Source of the DNA: Vreelandella halophila | GTDB lineage: Bacteria; Pseudomonadota; Gammaproteobacteria; Pseudomonadales; Oleiphilaceae | Length of the DNA stretch: 64,000 nucleotides | Assembly: GCF_009856365.1 (NCBI RefSeq) | Contig: NZ_WMEX01000003.1 | Coordinates: 1 to 64,000 of the forward strand | Direction: 5' to 3' | Part shown: positions 53,974 to 63,803 of the stretch, piece after piece | Layout: every line of letters starts with the position of its first letter | Position numbering within the stretch: the first letter of the stretch is position 1 | The notes under the pieces: generated by a model | What the model was told of the DNA's origin: nothing | Databases searched by the model: none | Seen by the model: only the letters and a program-made list of their open reading frames with translations | Program-made: the position numbers and the translations under genes

Positions 53974-56151
53974 ATGCGCCTCTATATTGCGGAAAAGCCC
54001 TCACTGGCCCGCGCCATTGCCACCGCCATCACCAACAGCCCCCAGCGCCGGCAGGGCTACCTGGACTGTGGCGGCGGGGTATACGTGAGCTGGTGCGTGG
54101 GTCACCTGCTGGAGCCCATTGAACCCGGTGATTACCGCCCGGAATGGCGGCGCTGGCGCATGGAGCTGCTGCCCATGATACCGGAGGACTGGCAGCGCCG
54201 CCCCAAAGAGGACGTGCGCGACCAGCTGACGGTGCTTGAACGGCTGACGGCTCAGGCGCAGGAGGTCATCCACGCCGGCGACCCGGACCGGGAAGGCCAG
54301 CTGCTGGTGGATGAGGTGCTGGAATGGTGTGGTGTGCGCGGCGCCGTCCGTCGCGTGCTGATCAACGACCTCAACCCTCCTGCCGTGCGCCGCGCCCTTG
54401 AGGAAGAAAGCAGCAACCAGCGCTTCGCCCCGCTCAAGGCCTCGGCGGAGGCACGCCAGCGCGCGGACTGGCTCTACGGCATCAACCTGAGCCGCGCCTA
54501 CACCCTTCACCACCAGCAGCAGGGCAAGGAGGGAGTCTTCTCAGTGGGCCGGGTCCAGACGCCTGTTCTCGGGCTGGTGGTCGCACGGGACCGGGCCATC
54601 GAGGAGTTTGAGCCCACGCCCTGGTTCCAGCTGGATGCCGCCCTGGCCCCGCCGGACACGCCGGACGCCCTGTTCCGGGCCCGCTGGCAGCCCGGCGAAG
54701 TACATTCCGCCCATATCGACGAGGAAGGCCGCCTGCTCCGGCGCAGACCCGCCGAGGACGTGAAAGCGAAGGTCACCGGGCAGGATGGCGAGATCACGGA
54801 CGCCCGCTTCCGCGAACGCAACGAGGCACCACCGCTGCCGCTCTCACTCTCCGTGCTCCAGATCACGGCCGCCAAGCGCTACGGGCTGGGTGCCGAGCAG
54901 GTGCTCAGCGCCGCCCAGTCCCTCTACGAGAAACACCGCCTCATCACCTACCCGCGCTCGGACTGCCGCTACCTGCCCGAAGCGCACTGGGAGGACCGCC
55001 AGGAACTGCTCGAAGCCATCCAGCGCAACCTCCCGGACCTGGCCCCCGAGGGCGTGCCGGACGATCCCGGCCGCCGCAGCCGTGCCTGGGACGACGGGAA
55101 AGTAAGCGCCCACCATGCCATCGTTCCCACCCGCCGGGTGATGGACCTGCAGAAGCTCAGCACCAACGAGCGGGCCGTCTACGACCTGGTGGCCCGTTTC
55201 TACCTGATGCAGTTCGAGCACGACGCCATCCACCGCGAGGGGCACCTGAGCGCGACCATTGCCGGCGAGCATTTCCGGGCTCGGGAGACCGGCCTGCTGT
55301 ACGCGGGCTGGAAACGGCTGGAACCCGTTCAGCGCCGCCAGGAAGCGGAAAAGCCAAAAGCCCCCCTGCCGCGGCTGGATCCCGGCACACCAGTCCATTG
55401 CCACGAGGCCCGCTGCCTGGAGAAAACCACCCGGCCCCCTCTCCCGTTCACGGACGCCTCACTGCTCTCGGCCATGACCGGCATCGCCCGCTTTGTAAAA
55501 GACGAGGCCCTGCGCCGCACCCTGCGGGAGACTGACGGCCTGGGCACGGAAGCCACCCGTGCGGCCATTATCCAGACTCTTTTCAACCGGGACTTCCTGT
55601 ACCGTGAAGGCCGCTCCATCCATGCCACAGGCAAGGGTCGTGCCCTGATCGATGGCCTGCCGGAAGACGCGACCACCCCGGACCGCACCGCCATCTGGGA
55701 ATCCCGACTGGAAGCCATCCGCCAGGGCGAGGCGGACACAGACGCCTTCCTGACCCAGCTCACCAGCGACATCCGCACCCTGATCGAACCCGCCCGCAGC
55801 GCCTTTGCGCCACCGGAACCGGAACAGACCGGTGTCCACTGCCCACGCTGCCGGGCCCCGATGCGCCGGCGCAGTGGCCCTTATGGGGAATTCTGGTCCT
55901 GTTCGCGCTTTCCCGGATGCAAGGGAACGCGCCGCATCACAGAGCAGCCGGAACCCCAGGATGAACCGCAGGCGCAGGCTGAAGGGACATCGGATGGCAT
56001 GGACCAGGCGCCGGTGCCCTGCCCCTATTGCTATGCGCCACTGGTCCGCCGCAATGGACGCAACGGCCCCTTCTGGGGCTGCAGCCGATACCCTGGCTGC
56101 CGCACCACGGTACCGGACCGTGACGGGAGACCCGACACCCGTGCCGTTTGA
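53974..56151 (+). CDS. topB: DNA topoisomerase III
   Basis: A 725-residue type IA topoisomerase that decatenates DNA. N-terminal TOPRIM domain (RLYIAEKPSLARAIA; DPDREGQLLVDEV), the active-site Tyr in RLITYPRSDCRYLP (about residue 328), and two C-terminal zinc-ribbon modules (CPRCRAPMRRR...CSRFPGC and CPYCYAPLVRR...CSRYPGC). The two zinc ribbons make it longer than E. coli TopB (653). AGGAG lies 6 bases upstream of the ATG. Confidence 0.96.
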   Translation: MRLYIAEKPSLARAIATAITNSPQRRQGYLDCGGGVYVSWCVGHLLEPIEPGDYRPEWRRWRMELLPMIPEDWQRRPKEDVRDQLTVLERLTAQAQEVIHAGDPDREGQLLVDEVLEWCGVRGAVRRVLINDLNPPAVRRALEEESSNQRFAPLKASAEARQRADWLYGINLSRAYTLHHQQQGKEGVFSVGRVQTPVLGLVVARDRAIEEFEPTPWFQLDAALAPPDTPDALFRARWQPGEVHSAHIDEEGRLLRRRPAEDVKAKVTGQDGEITDARFRERNEAPPLPLSLSVLQITAAKRYGLGAEQVLSAAQSLYEKHRLITYPRSDCRYLPEAHWEDRQELLEAIQRNLPDLAPEGVPDDPGRRSRAWDDGKVSAHHAIVPTRRVMDLQKLSTNERAVYDLVARFYLMQFEHDAIHREGHLSATIAGEHFRARETGLLYAGWKRLEPVQRRQEAEKPKAPLPRLDPGTPVHCHEARCLEKTTRPPLPFTDASLLSAMTGIARFVKDEALRRTLRETDGLGTEATRAAIIQTLFNRDFLYREGRSIHATGKGRALIDGLPEDATTPDRTAIWESRLEAIRQGEADTDAFLTQLTSDIRTLIEPARSAFAPPEPEQTGVHCPRCRAPMRRRSGPYGEFWSCSRFPGCKGTRRITEQPEPQDEPQAQAEGTSDGMDQAPVPCPYCYAPLVRRNGRNGPFWGCSRYPGCRTTVPDRDGRPDTRAV

Positions 56152-56284
56152 CATGATTTCAGGGAATACCGCCAACGCCTTGAGAAAGCAGTGGCACTGA
56201 TCCATGTTACCCTTTACAACATTTCAACAACTGCACCACAGGATCGGCCTGTGGAACGCTGTATGAAGGAACCCGGAGGGCCCA

Positions 56285-56986
56285 ATGCGCATTGCACTTC
56301 TGGAGGATGAGCAGGAACAGGCGGACCGCATCGCGGAGCTGCTGGAAAAAGACGGGAAACAGTGCGACTGCTTCCCGACCGGCCAGGCGTTTCTCAGTGC
56401 CGTCACCCACAAAAGTTACGACCTGCTGATTCTCGACTGGCAGATTCCCGACATCGACGGGATCGAGGTCCTGCGCCAAGTCCGGCTCAACCTGGATTGG
56501 CCCATACCGGTACTGTTCGTGACCCAGCGCGACAGCGAACAGGACATCATCCAGGCCCTGGACGCCGGTGCCGATGACTACCTGGCCAAACCGCTGCGCC
56601 CGGGCGAGCTGCTGGCACGGGTTCGGGCGCTGCTGCGCCGGGTTCATCCGGAAGTGGAGAAGGAGGAGCTGGTCTTCGGGCCCTTCGTGATCAACACCAC
56701 CAAACGCACCATCCACTGCCACGGTGAACTGATCGAACTGACGGACAAGGATTTCGACCTGACCCTGTTCCTGTTCCAGAACCAGGGCCGCCTGCTCACC
56801 CGGGAAATGCTCCTTGAGCGGGTCTGGGGCGTATCCAGCGACATCAATACACGGACCGTGGACACACACATGAGCCGCCTGAGACGGCGGCTGGGCATCA
56901 AGCCGGAGAACGGCTACCGCATCAAGACCATCTACCAGCGCGGTTACCGGCTGGAAGCGGTGGACCAGGAGGCCGAAAGCGCCTGA
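56285..56986 (+). CDS. OmpR/PhoB-type response regulator
   Basis: A 233-residue response regulator. Receiver domain (1-120) with acidic pair Glu8/Asp9, phospho-acceptor Asp51 (LILDWQIPDIDG) and Lys in YLAKPLRPGE; C-terminal winged helix (about 130-230; LTREMLLERVWGVSSDINTRTVDTHMSRLRRRLG). Heads an operon with a FecR/LysM protein and a CHASE2 kinase, its likely cognate sensor. Confidence 0.95.
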   Translation: MRIALLEDEQEQADRIAELLEKDGKQCDCFPTGQAFLSAVTHKSYDLLILDWQIPDIDGIEVLRQVRLNLDWPIPVLFVTQRDSEQDIIQALDAGADDYLAKPLRPGELLARVRALLRRVHPEVEKEELVFGPFVINTTKRTIHCHGELIELTDKDFDLTLFLFQNQGRLLTREMLLERVWGVSSDINTRTVDTHMSRLRRRLGIKPENGYRIKTIYQRGYRLEAVDQEAESA

Positions 56987-57003
56987 AGGCGGGTTGGAGT
57001 TCC

Positions 57004-58464
57004 ATGGGGCAGCAGGCAGTCGCAACCAGTTCAGTAGCACGCGGACCAATCCGTCTGTGGCCCTTCGTGATGGCCGCAATGGTGCTCTGCGCCATGCCGG
57101 CCAGCGGCGATGTCGCGCGCGGTTCCGCCAACGCGGAGCTCACCCTGGCACCGGCCCCCGCGGATTCCGATGGCGACTGGACCTACACCATCAAACCCGA
57201 TGACACCCCAGCCGCCATCGCCGACCGCCTCCTCTCTGAAAACCGCAGTGCCGGCCAGCTCATGGGTTACAACAGCCGGGCACGGGATGCAGCGCTGGAG
57301 CCCGGCAACACGCTCCAGGTGCCCGTTCAGTGGCTGGAACGCCGCCCCAGACCGGCCAGGGCAATTGCCGTGCGTGGCCAGGCCTGGCGGACCAGTCACC
57401 CGGAAGGCACCCGGGATCTGCTGGACGAAGGCGACCGCCTGAACGTCGGTGATGGCGTACGCACCGCCAGTGATGGCTATGCCCGCATCAGGCTGGCGGA
57501 CGGCTCCACTCTGGCCATCGAGCCGGACTCCCGCCTGCAGTTCAACCGCCTGACCCAGTATGGCCGTGGTGCCATGGCCGATACCCGCATGAACCTGAAG
57601 CAGGGCCGCATCGAAACGCATGTGGAACCCACGGAAGAGAACGGTTCGCGGTTCGAGATCCATACGCCTTCCGCCGTGGCCGCCGTGCGTGGCACCCGTT
57701 TCGGCCTCGAAACCCGCGAGGACGGCACCCTGCTGGAGGTGCGCGAGGGCGAGGTCTGGTTCGGTACCCGCCAGGACATGCAACCGATCCGCGAAGGCTA
57801 TTCCGCCTTCCTTTCGCCCGGACCCGGCTCAGAGCCGGTGATCCGGCCCCTGCCACCCACATCACAGCTCGCCTCGAACGCGGACGGCCTTGAATCCGAG
57901 GTCCCCCTGCAGGCTCGGCCGGCAACGCTGCAGACCCCCGCCCAGGACGCCACCGTGAAACAGGGGCAACCGGAATTCGAGTGGTCTCTCCAGGGCGACT
58001 CCGAGCAGGCCCGTGTCGAAGTGGCACGCTCGGCCGCATTCGAGGAAACCATCGCCACCAGTACCTGGGAAACCGGTGACAGCGCACGCGTGAATGAACC
58101 ACTGGAGCCGGGCCAGTATTGCTGGCGGGTGGCAACACGCGCCGGCGGCGATAGCACGGCGACCAGCCCGGTGAACTGTTTCAGGCTTGCCGGCAGCCTG
58201 GACGCTACCCGTGTCATCAGCGCCAATACCATCGACGACCGCGTCAACCTGTACTGGCAGAGCGTTGACAGTGCCGATGGGTACCGCATTCAGATCGCCG
58301 AAGACCGTGAGTTTGAGCGCATCGTGCAGGACCGGGAGGTCAGTGAACCCGAAATCCGGATGCGCCTGGACCCCGGAGAGCGCTATCATGTGCGCGTAAA
58401 GGGCCTGGCTCCACCACCCATGCACAGTGACTGGGGAGAGGTTCGCGAAATCGCCGTGGAATGA
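57004..58464 (+). CDS. Secreted FecR/LysM protein with fibronectin-like repeats
   Basis: A 486-residue exported protein: signal peptide (about 1-36), a LysM-like peptidoglycan-binding segment (about 58-115), a FecR domain (about 120-240; VGDGVRTASDGYARIRLADGS and HTPSAVAAVRGTRFGLE) and two fibronectin-III-like repeats (about 305-395 and 400-486). FecR/LysM proteins of this type commonly sit between a response regulator and a CHASE2 protein, and may pass an envelope signal to the CHASE2 domain. GGAG lies upstream. The next gene starts within its stop (ATGA). Confidence 0.88.
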   Translation: MGQQAVATSSVARGPIRLWPFVMAAMVLCAMPASGDVARGSANAELTLAPAPADSDGDWTYTIKPDDTPAAIADRLLSENRSAGQLMGYNSRARDAALEPGNTLQVPVQWLERRPRPARAIAVRGQAWRTSHPEGTRDLLDEGDRLNVGDGVRTASDGYARIRLADGSTLAIEPDSRLQFNRLTQYGRGAMADTRMNLKQGRIETHVEPTEENGSRFEIHTPSAVAAVRGTRFGLETREDGTLLEVREGEVWFGTRQDMQPIREGYSAFLSPGPGSEPVIRPLPPTSQLASNADGLESEVPLQARPATLQTPAQDATVKQGQPEFEWSLQGDSEQARVEVARSAAFEETIATSTWETGDSARVNEPLEPGQYCWRVATRAGGDSTATSPVNCFRLAGSLDATRVISANTIDDRVNLYWQSVDSADGYRIQIAEDREFERIVQDREVSEPEIRMRLDPGERYHVRVKGLAPPPMHSDWGEVREIAVE

Positions 58465-61085
58465 ACCACGAACCGGAAGGGATCTTCCGTATTATGGAAA
58501 CCGCCGAGCTGCTGCCCTCCCGCCGTCTGGCACGCTGGCATCTCGCCCTGCCCCTGCTCGCCGTGCTGGTTCTGCTGCTCAGTACCTCCGCCACCCAGCG
58601 GCTGGACTTCTGGCTGCACGACACCTTCATCCGCCTGATGCCGGTCACACCTCCGGACGACCTGGCCATTGTCGCCATTGATGAGAAGAGCCTCGAAGCC
58701 CTGGGCCGCTGGCCCTGGCCCCGCCACCGCCATGCCAGCCTGATCAATCGGTTGGATGAGGCGGGTGCCGGACCCATCGCACTGGATATACTGTTTACCG
58801 AGCCCTCGCAAAATGGTCACGACGACCGGCTCCTGGCCGAGGCCATGGAACGCCACGGCAACGTGATTCTGCCCCTGCATATCTTCCCGGGAGACAGTGA
58901 AACGCCGTTGCGGGAATTCCTGCCGACTGCCCGACTGACCCGGGCAGCAGCGGCCCTGGGCCATGTGCATGCGGAACTGGACGACGATGGCATCGCCCGC
59001 ACTCTGTTCCGGCGCCAGGGACTGGGAGAGGCCACCTGGCCCAGCCTCGCCGATGCCGTGGCCATGCAGGCCGGAATCCAGCGCCGGGCACCTGCGGCGA
59101 CGGAACAGGCGGCGCCCTACGTGAACGTACGCAGCCACCGGGTCCATGTTCCCTTCACCCGGACCGGAGCGATTCCGCGCTTTTCCTATATTGACGTACT
59201 GAAAGGCCGGGTACCGGATTCCCGGCTTGCCGGCCGCACGCTTTTTGTAGGCCACACCGCCGCCGGCTTTGGCGATGTGCTGCCCACGCCCCTGTCCGGG
59301 CGCGGCAACCCCCTGACCGGGGTGGAGTTCCACGCCAACGCCTATGCCGCCATGGCCAGGGACCGGCTGATCCATCCGGGATCGCTGTGGCCTGTGGCCG
59401 CTACCGGCATCGCTATCATCCTGCTGATCACACTGGCGTTTCCGCGCATGCGGCCAACGCGCACACTGCTGCTCAGCCTCGGCCTGACCGCTCTGCCCCT
59501 GCTGCTCAGTGCCCTCGCCATGCGCTGGCTCCAGCTCTGGATGCCCCCTGCGGCGCCGGCAGTGGTGGCGGCACTCGCCTTTCCCCTCTGGACGGCGGAG
59601 CGCCTGGCGCTGCTCACCCATTTCCTCAACCGCCAGCTGGACGCACTCGGCCATGAGCGTGATGTGCCCACCAGCGAGCTTGCGGATACAGCACCAGCAC
59701 GCCTTCTGGAACATCTGGAGGAACTGCTGGGCGCACGGGATGGCTGGCTTGTTACCGAGGGGCAAGCGGTACGGGGGCAGCCTCCCGTGACCACCCACCA
59801 GTTCCAGCAACCCGGTAAGTGGCAGCACGAGGCCACCACCAGCCGTGTCCGCTTCCACCGCAACGGTGCCTGGCATGAGCTGGGCCTGGTCTGGCCCACG
59901 AGCGGTACGGACGATGCACGGCGCGCCTATCTGAACCGCCTGCCCCTGCACGCCGGAACCGCGTCCGCCGCCATCAAAACCAGCCGTGAACGACTGTCAC
60001 GCCGTATCCAGCGCGTTCATTCCGCAGCGCTCAACCTGGCCGGCATGCGCCGGTTCATCGGCACAGGATTCGAGCGTATGCCGGATGGGGTCATTGTGAC
60101 CGACGCCCTGGGTGTGATCGAGTTCGTTAACGGGCACATTGCGGCGTGGTTCGGCACCCCTCGCGAGAGCCTTCAGGGCATGCCACTGGCCCGGCTTCTG
60201 GCGGGTTCGGTACCCTACACGACCCCGCCACCCGGAACCCGGAACTGGCGCGACGCCGTCCTGTCGGTACTCACTGGCGGCACGCCCCTCACGGCGGAGC
60301 TGCCACTCGGGCAGCAGACCCTGCTGTTTCACCTGACGCCCTTCGGCCGGAGCCCCTGGCGCCAGCCCGGCCTGATTGCCAACTTCTCGGACATCACCGA
60401 TCTGCGTGAGCGCCAGCGCCAGTATCGCGAAGCGATTGATTTCATCTCCCACGACATGCGCTCCCCCCTGGTCTCGCAGCTGGCGCTGCTGGATCAGCTC
60501 CAGCGCGAGAACCGTCATGCGGACCCGGAGACATTGGGCCAGATCGCTCGCCTGGCCCGGCGCAGCTATGAACTCGCGGAAGAATTTGTTCAGCTGGCCC
60601 GGGCCGAGGACCTCACAGAGAAACGCTTCTATGAATGCGAACTGCTGACCATTGCCGAGAACGCGGTGGATGCCGTCCAGCAGCAGGCCCGCAGCCGGGG
60701 AATCCGGATCGAACTGGAAGGGGAAGAGGATCTGTGGCTGCAGGGCAATGCGGAACTGCTGGAGCGGGCCGTGATCAACCTGCTGACCAATGCCCTGCAG
60801 TACAGCCCTGAATCCACGGAAGTCGCGGTCACAGTGGAGAAAGCCGGAGGCTATGGCATTGTGGCGGTGGCGGATCAGGGGCCAGGCATTGCCCCCGAGG
60901 ACCAGCCCCTGGTGTTCCAGCGGTTCCGTCGCCAGCAGGACCAGGAGATGGGCGGCCCGCACGGGGCGGGCCTGGGTCTGGCCTTTGTCCAGACCGTGGC
61001 CGAGCGTCATGGCGGCACTGTGGATCTGGTCAGCACCCTGGGGCGCGGGGCCACCTTCCGGCTGTATCTGCCCCTGGTGGACTGA
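58461..61085 (+). CDS. CHASE2-domain sensor histidine kinase
   Basis: An 874-residue membrane kinase. One N-terminal transmembrane helix (about 30-48), a periplasmic CHASE2 domain (about 50-310; VAIDEKSLEALGRWPWPR), three transmembrane helices (about 310-400), a PAS domain (about 530-640; VTDALGVIEFVNGHIAAWFG), HisKA with the phospho-His in DFISHDMRSPLVSQ (about residue 664), and HATPase (NLLTNALQYSP; DQGPGIAPED; GAGLGLAF). Presumably phosphorylates the response regulator encoded two genes upstream. Translationally coupled to the FecR gene. Confidence 0.94.
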   Translation: MNHEPEGIFRIMETAELLPSRRLARWHLALPLLAVLVLLLSTSATQRLDFWLHDTFIRLMPVTPPDDLAIVAIDEKSLEALGRWPWPRHRHASLINRLDEAGAGPIALDILFTEPSQNGHDDRLLAEAMERHGNVILPLHIFPGDSETPLREFLPTARLTRAAAALGHVHAELDDDGIARTLFRRQGLGEATWPSLADAVAMQAGIQRRAPAATEQAAPYVNVRSHRVHVPFTRTGAIPRFSYIDVLKGRVPDSRLAGRTLFVGHTAAGFGDVLPTPLSGRGNPLTGVEFHANAYAAMARDRLIHPGSLWPVAATGIAIILLITLAFPRMRPTRTLLLSLGLTALPLLLSALAMRWLQLWMPPAAPAVVAALAFPLWTAERLALLTHFLNRQLDALGHERDVPTSELADTAPARLLEHLEELLGARDGWLVTEGQAVRGQPPVTTHQFQQPGKWQHEATTSRVRFHRNGAWHELGLVWPTSGTDDARRAYLNRLPLHAGTASAAIKTSRERLSRRIQRVHSAALNLAGMRRFIGTGFERMPDGVIVTDALGVIEFVNGHIAAWFGTPRESLQGMPLARLLAGSVPYTTPPPGTRNWRDAVLSVLTGGTPLTAELPLGQQTLLFHLTPFGRSPWRQPGLIANFSDITDLRERQRQYREAIDFISHDMRSPLVSQLALLDQLQRENRHADPETLGQIARLARRSYELAEEFVQLARAEDLTEKRFYECELLTIAENAVDAVQQQARSRGIRIELEGEEDLWLQGNAELLERAVINLLTNALQYSPESTEVAVTVEKAGGYGIVAVADQGPGIAPEDQPLVFQRFRRQQDQEMGGPHGAGLGLAFVQTVAERHGGTVDLVSTLGRGATFRLYLPLVD

Positions 61086-61091
61086 GGTGCG

Positions 61092-61553
61092 TCAGATGGT
61101 TTTGCTGGCCGGCTCAGCCCGGACGCTCTCACGGCCCTCGGAGTCCACTGTTTTTACAGAGAAGTACCATTTGCCTTCGTTCAGGTCTTCCACTGTGTAC
61201 TCCATATCCTGACAGTCCTTGCAGGTCACTTCCGTGCTGTTGTTGAGCTGTTCCGGGTCCTGCCCCCAAAGCACCACATAATGGGAAATCTGACCGTCCG
61301 GAAGACCATCACCATTCACCCGATAACCTGGTGCATCCCAGCTCAGCACCGCACTGTCCGGCTTCACACTAGCCGTTTCCTGGGTGCTATCCTGATTACT
61401 GCTGCGATCAGCTTCACTGCCCTCCGATCCGGAGTCGGAACCGCCACCTCCCTGGCAACCGGCCAGAACCAGACCAAGGATCAGGCTGCTGGCCGCACGG
61501 ATAACCAATTTTCTGGCGGGATATGACATCTTTTTGCACCGGTTTGTTGACAT
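61092..61553 (-). CDS. Fibronectin type III-like lipoprotein
   Basis: A 153-residue lipoprotein: signal with lipobox LAGC (Cys near 33), a Gly/Ser-rich acidic linker, then one FN3-like domain (about 65-150; VKPDSAVLSWDAPGY, GKWYFSVKTVDSEGRES). Probably anchored in the outer membrane; function unknown. The start at 61553 is one of two possible ATGs (the other is 61529); neither has a strong ribosome site. Convergent with the kinase gene. Confidence 0.8.
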   Translation of the reverse strand: MSTNRCKKMSYPARKLVIRAASSLILGLVLAGCQGGGGSDSGSEGSEADRSSNQDSTQETASVKPDSAVLSWDAPGYRVNGDGLPDGQISHYVVLWGQDPEQLNNSTEVTCKDCQDMEYTVEDLNEGKWYFSVKTVDSEGRESVRAEPASKTI

Positions 61554-61646
61554 TTCAGTGCCAAGGCTACCCGCCAACTTTGTAAAAGTGTGTTTAATCC
61601 AGATGTGTTTTGGTACGTTGCCGGAGACAGCACTGAGGTCAGCCCC

Positions 61647-62147
61647 ATGAACGCGATCCACTACCAGCGCCTGCTTCCGGAAGCGGACACCACCCCGCTT
61701 CTGAGCCTCTACAGACGCAGCATCGCCTCGGTGGATGACGGTTTCTATTCAGCGGCACAGCGCCATGCCTGGACCCAGTGGGCGGTGGATGCGGCGGGCG
61801 CGGATGCACAGCTGCGGCAGGGGCTGACCGTGGTAGCGCTGGCCGACGGCAGCTCCGTGGGGTTTGCCCAGCTCTGCCCGGCGCACCTGGTGAACATGCT
61901 GTATGTGGACGACAGCTGGCAGAGGCAGGGAATAGGAAAAACCCTTGTTACCCAACTCGAGACCGTTGCCCGCCAGAGCGGCATTGCCACCCTGAGCACG
62001 CGGGCAAGCGACGTCTCCCTGCCCCTCTTTCGCAGCCTTGGCTTCGAGCCGGTACGGCGTGAGCAGATCCGCGGCACCAGGGGCGTTACCCTGATGCGCA
62101 CCCTGATGCACAAGCCGCTGCACCGCCACTCCGACCAGCGACCTTGA
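61647..62147 (+). CDS. GNAT family N-acetyltransferase
   Basis: A 166-residue acetyltransferase with the acetyl-CoA-binding motif VDDSWQRQGIGKTLV and C-terminal FRSLGFEPVRREQI. The substrate is unknown. The start at 61647 has GAGG about 8 bases upstream and gives the usual family length. Confidence 0.88.
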   Translation: MNAIHYQRLLPEADTTPLLSLYRRSIASVDDGFYSAAQRHAWTQWAVDAAGADAQLRQGLTVVALADGSSVGFAQLCPAHLVNMLYVDDSWQRQGIGKTLVTQLETVARQSGIATLSTRASDVSLPLFRSLGFEPVRREQIRGTRGVTLMRTLMHKPLHRHSDQRP

Positions 62148-62267
62148 CTGAGTGCACAGTCCTTTAAGGCAAATGCGTGCGCCCCTTCACACGTCGGGCA
62201 CAAAATGAACTAGAGTTTGTAAACAGACGTAACATGATGTATTGGATGCTGCGGCCGCAAAGGCATA

Positions 62268-62672
62268 ATGGCGGTTGATCCTAACCGCGCAGGCCGGCAG
62301 GCACAGGGGAGGCGATACAGGGTGCTGCTCAGATCTCTCTGGCGACGAAGCAGACGGCAATCGGAAAAATCCGGCAACAACGGGTTCCGGCTGCGTGATC
62401 ATCTGACCTACACCGGTGACTACCACCTGGAGCGCCTGAGCAAACTGCTGGAACTGCGCTACCAGCGGAAATTCCCCTGGAACAGTGACGACAGTATCCG
62501 GGACATGATCCATTTCGCCTCCCGGGTTCAGGATCAGGATATCCAGCGCGAGCTGCTGCTGTTCTATCTGAACTGCTCCCCTGCCGTTCAGGAGTATCTA
62601 CGCAGCGGCGGCATTGTCGACGCCTCCCATTACATCCACAATCCCAACCGCAACGGGGACGGTTCCGACTGA
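62268..62672 (+). CDS. Hypothetical protein
   Basis: A 134-residue protein with a strongly basic N-terminal third ([17 protein letters not shown]) and a helical remainder ([33 protein letters not shown]). No family recognised, no membrane segment. The frame is intact with normal codon use and ends 35 bases before gloA, so it is probably real; the start codon has no good ribosome site. Confidence 0.65.
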   Translation: MAVDPNRAGRQAQGRRYRVLLRSLWRRSRRQSEKSGNNGFRLRDHLTYTGDYHLERLSKLLELRYQRKFPWNSDDSIRDMIHFASRVQDQDIQRELLLFYLNCSPAVQEYLRSGGIVDASHYIHNPNRNGDGSD

Positions 62673-62707
62673 CCCCGCCTGTCACGTTCCACAACAGGAG
62701 GCACCCC

Positions 62708-63148
62708 ATGGAATACCTGCACACCATGGTCCGAGTCAGTGACCTTGAGCAGTCCCTGCACTTCTACTGCAACCTGCTCGGCATGGAAGAGGTCAGCCGC
62801 CGGGACAGCGAGAAAGGCCGGTTCACACTGGTGTTCCTGTGCGCACCGGGCGACCGTGATTCCGCACACGCCAATAAATCGCCCATGCTGGAGCTGACCT
62901 GGAACTGGGATCCGGAAGAATACACTGGCGGCCGCAACTTCGGGCATCTGGCCTACCGCGTGGAAAACATCTACGAGCTGTGCCAGCACCTGCAGGACAA
63001 CGGTGTCACCATCAACCGCCCACCCCGGGATGGTCGCATGGCATTCGTGCGCTCGCCGGACGGCATCTCCATTGAGCTGCTGCAGAAAGGGGACGCACTG
63101 GAGCCCCAGGAACCCTGGGCCTCGATGGAGAACACCGGTACCTGGTGA
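62708..63148 (+). CDS. gloA: Lactoylglutathione lyase (glyoxalase I)
   Basis: A 146-residue VOC-fold enzyme that isomerises the methylglyoxal-glutathione hemithioacetal to lactoylglutathione. The four metal ligands are recognisable: His5 (YLHTMVRV), Glu (MLELTWNW), His (FGHLAYRV) and Glu (SIELLQKG). The length matches nickel-type bacterial GloA plus a short tail. AGGAGG lies 7 bases upstream. Confidence 0.95.
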   Translation: MEYLHTMVRVSDLEQSLHFYCNLLGMEEVSRRDSEKGRFTLVFLCAPGDRDSAHANKSPMLELTWNWDPEEYTGGRNFGHLAYRVENIYELCQHLQDNGVTINRPPRDGRMAFVRSPDGISIELLQKGDALEPQEPWASMENTGTW

Positions 63149-63802
63149 TCAGTCCAGGTCCCTGAGGGTATCCGCCGCAAGCTGTTCGAGCCCGGGCCAG
63201 TCCCGGGCCCAGATCCGTTCCTCCGGCACCAGCCAGGTACCGCCAACCGCGGCCACATTCGGCTCCCGCAACCAGGTCCTGGCATCCTCCCCGCTGATAC
63301 CGCCGGTTGGCACCAGCCAGGCCTCAGCAAAAGGCCCCAGAAGGGAGCGCACCATGGGTAGACCTCCACTGGCCGCCGCCGGAAAGAACTTGAACCCGCG
63401 ATAGCCGAACTCAAACCCTTTCAGCAGTTCCGTCGGGGTTGCGACACCCGGCAGCAACGGAATGCTGGCCGTAACACCATACCGCAGGAGGGTGTGCGAG
63501 GCTCCGGGGGAGACGGCAAAATCGGCCCCCGCATCAATGGCACTGTGATAATCCTCGATGGAGCGCACCGTCCCAGCCGCCAGCACCAGTTTCGGGAAGC
63601 GCCTGCGCAGGCGCTGGAGCGCCGGCAGGCCGGCGGATGTCCGAAGTGTGACTTCCAGAACGCGGATGCCACCGCTGATCAGCGCGTCGGCTACCGGTTC
63701 CGCGTCGGTTTCCTCGTCCAGGGTCAGTATTGGCACCACCCGGGCACGGCGCAGCCAGTGCTCAAGATCGTGCTGGTGATGGCAGCCAAAGTCGCTGTGC
63801 AT
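63149..63802 (-). CDS. eda: 2-dehydro-3-deoxyphosphogluconate aldolase
   Basis: A 217-residue KDPG/KHG aldolase that splits KDPG into pyruvate and glyceraldehyde-3-phosphate, the last step of the Entner-Doudoroff pathway. Catalytic Glu in VLEVTLRT, Schiff-base Lys in YRGFKFFPAAASGG, and PTGGISGEDA for phosphate binding. Starts 1 base after the stop of pgl, so the two form an operon; zwf and edd would be expected further right. Convergent with gloA. Confidence 0.94.
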   Translation of the reverse strand: MHSDFGCHHQHDLEHWLRRARVVPILTLDEETDAEPVADALISGGIRVLEVTLRTSAGLPALQRLRRRFPKLVLAAGTVRSIEDYHSAIDAGADFAVSPGASHTLLRYGVTASIPLLPGVATPTELLKGFEFGYRGFKFFPAAASGGLPMVRSLLGPFAEAWLVPTGGISGEDARTWLREPNVAAVGGTWLVPEERIWARDWPGLEQLAADTLRDLD

Positions 63803-63803
63803 A

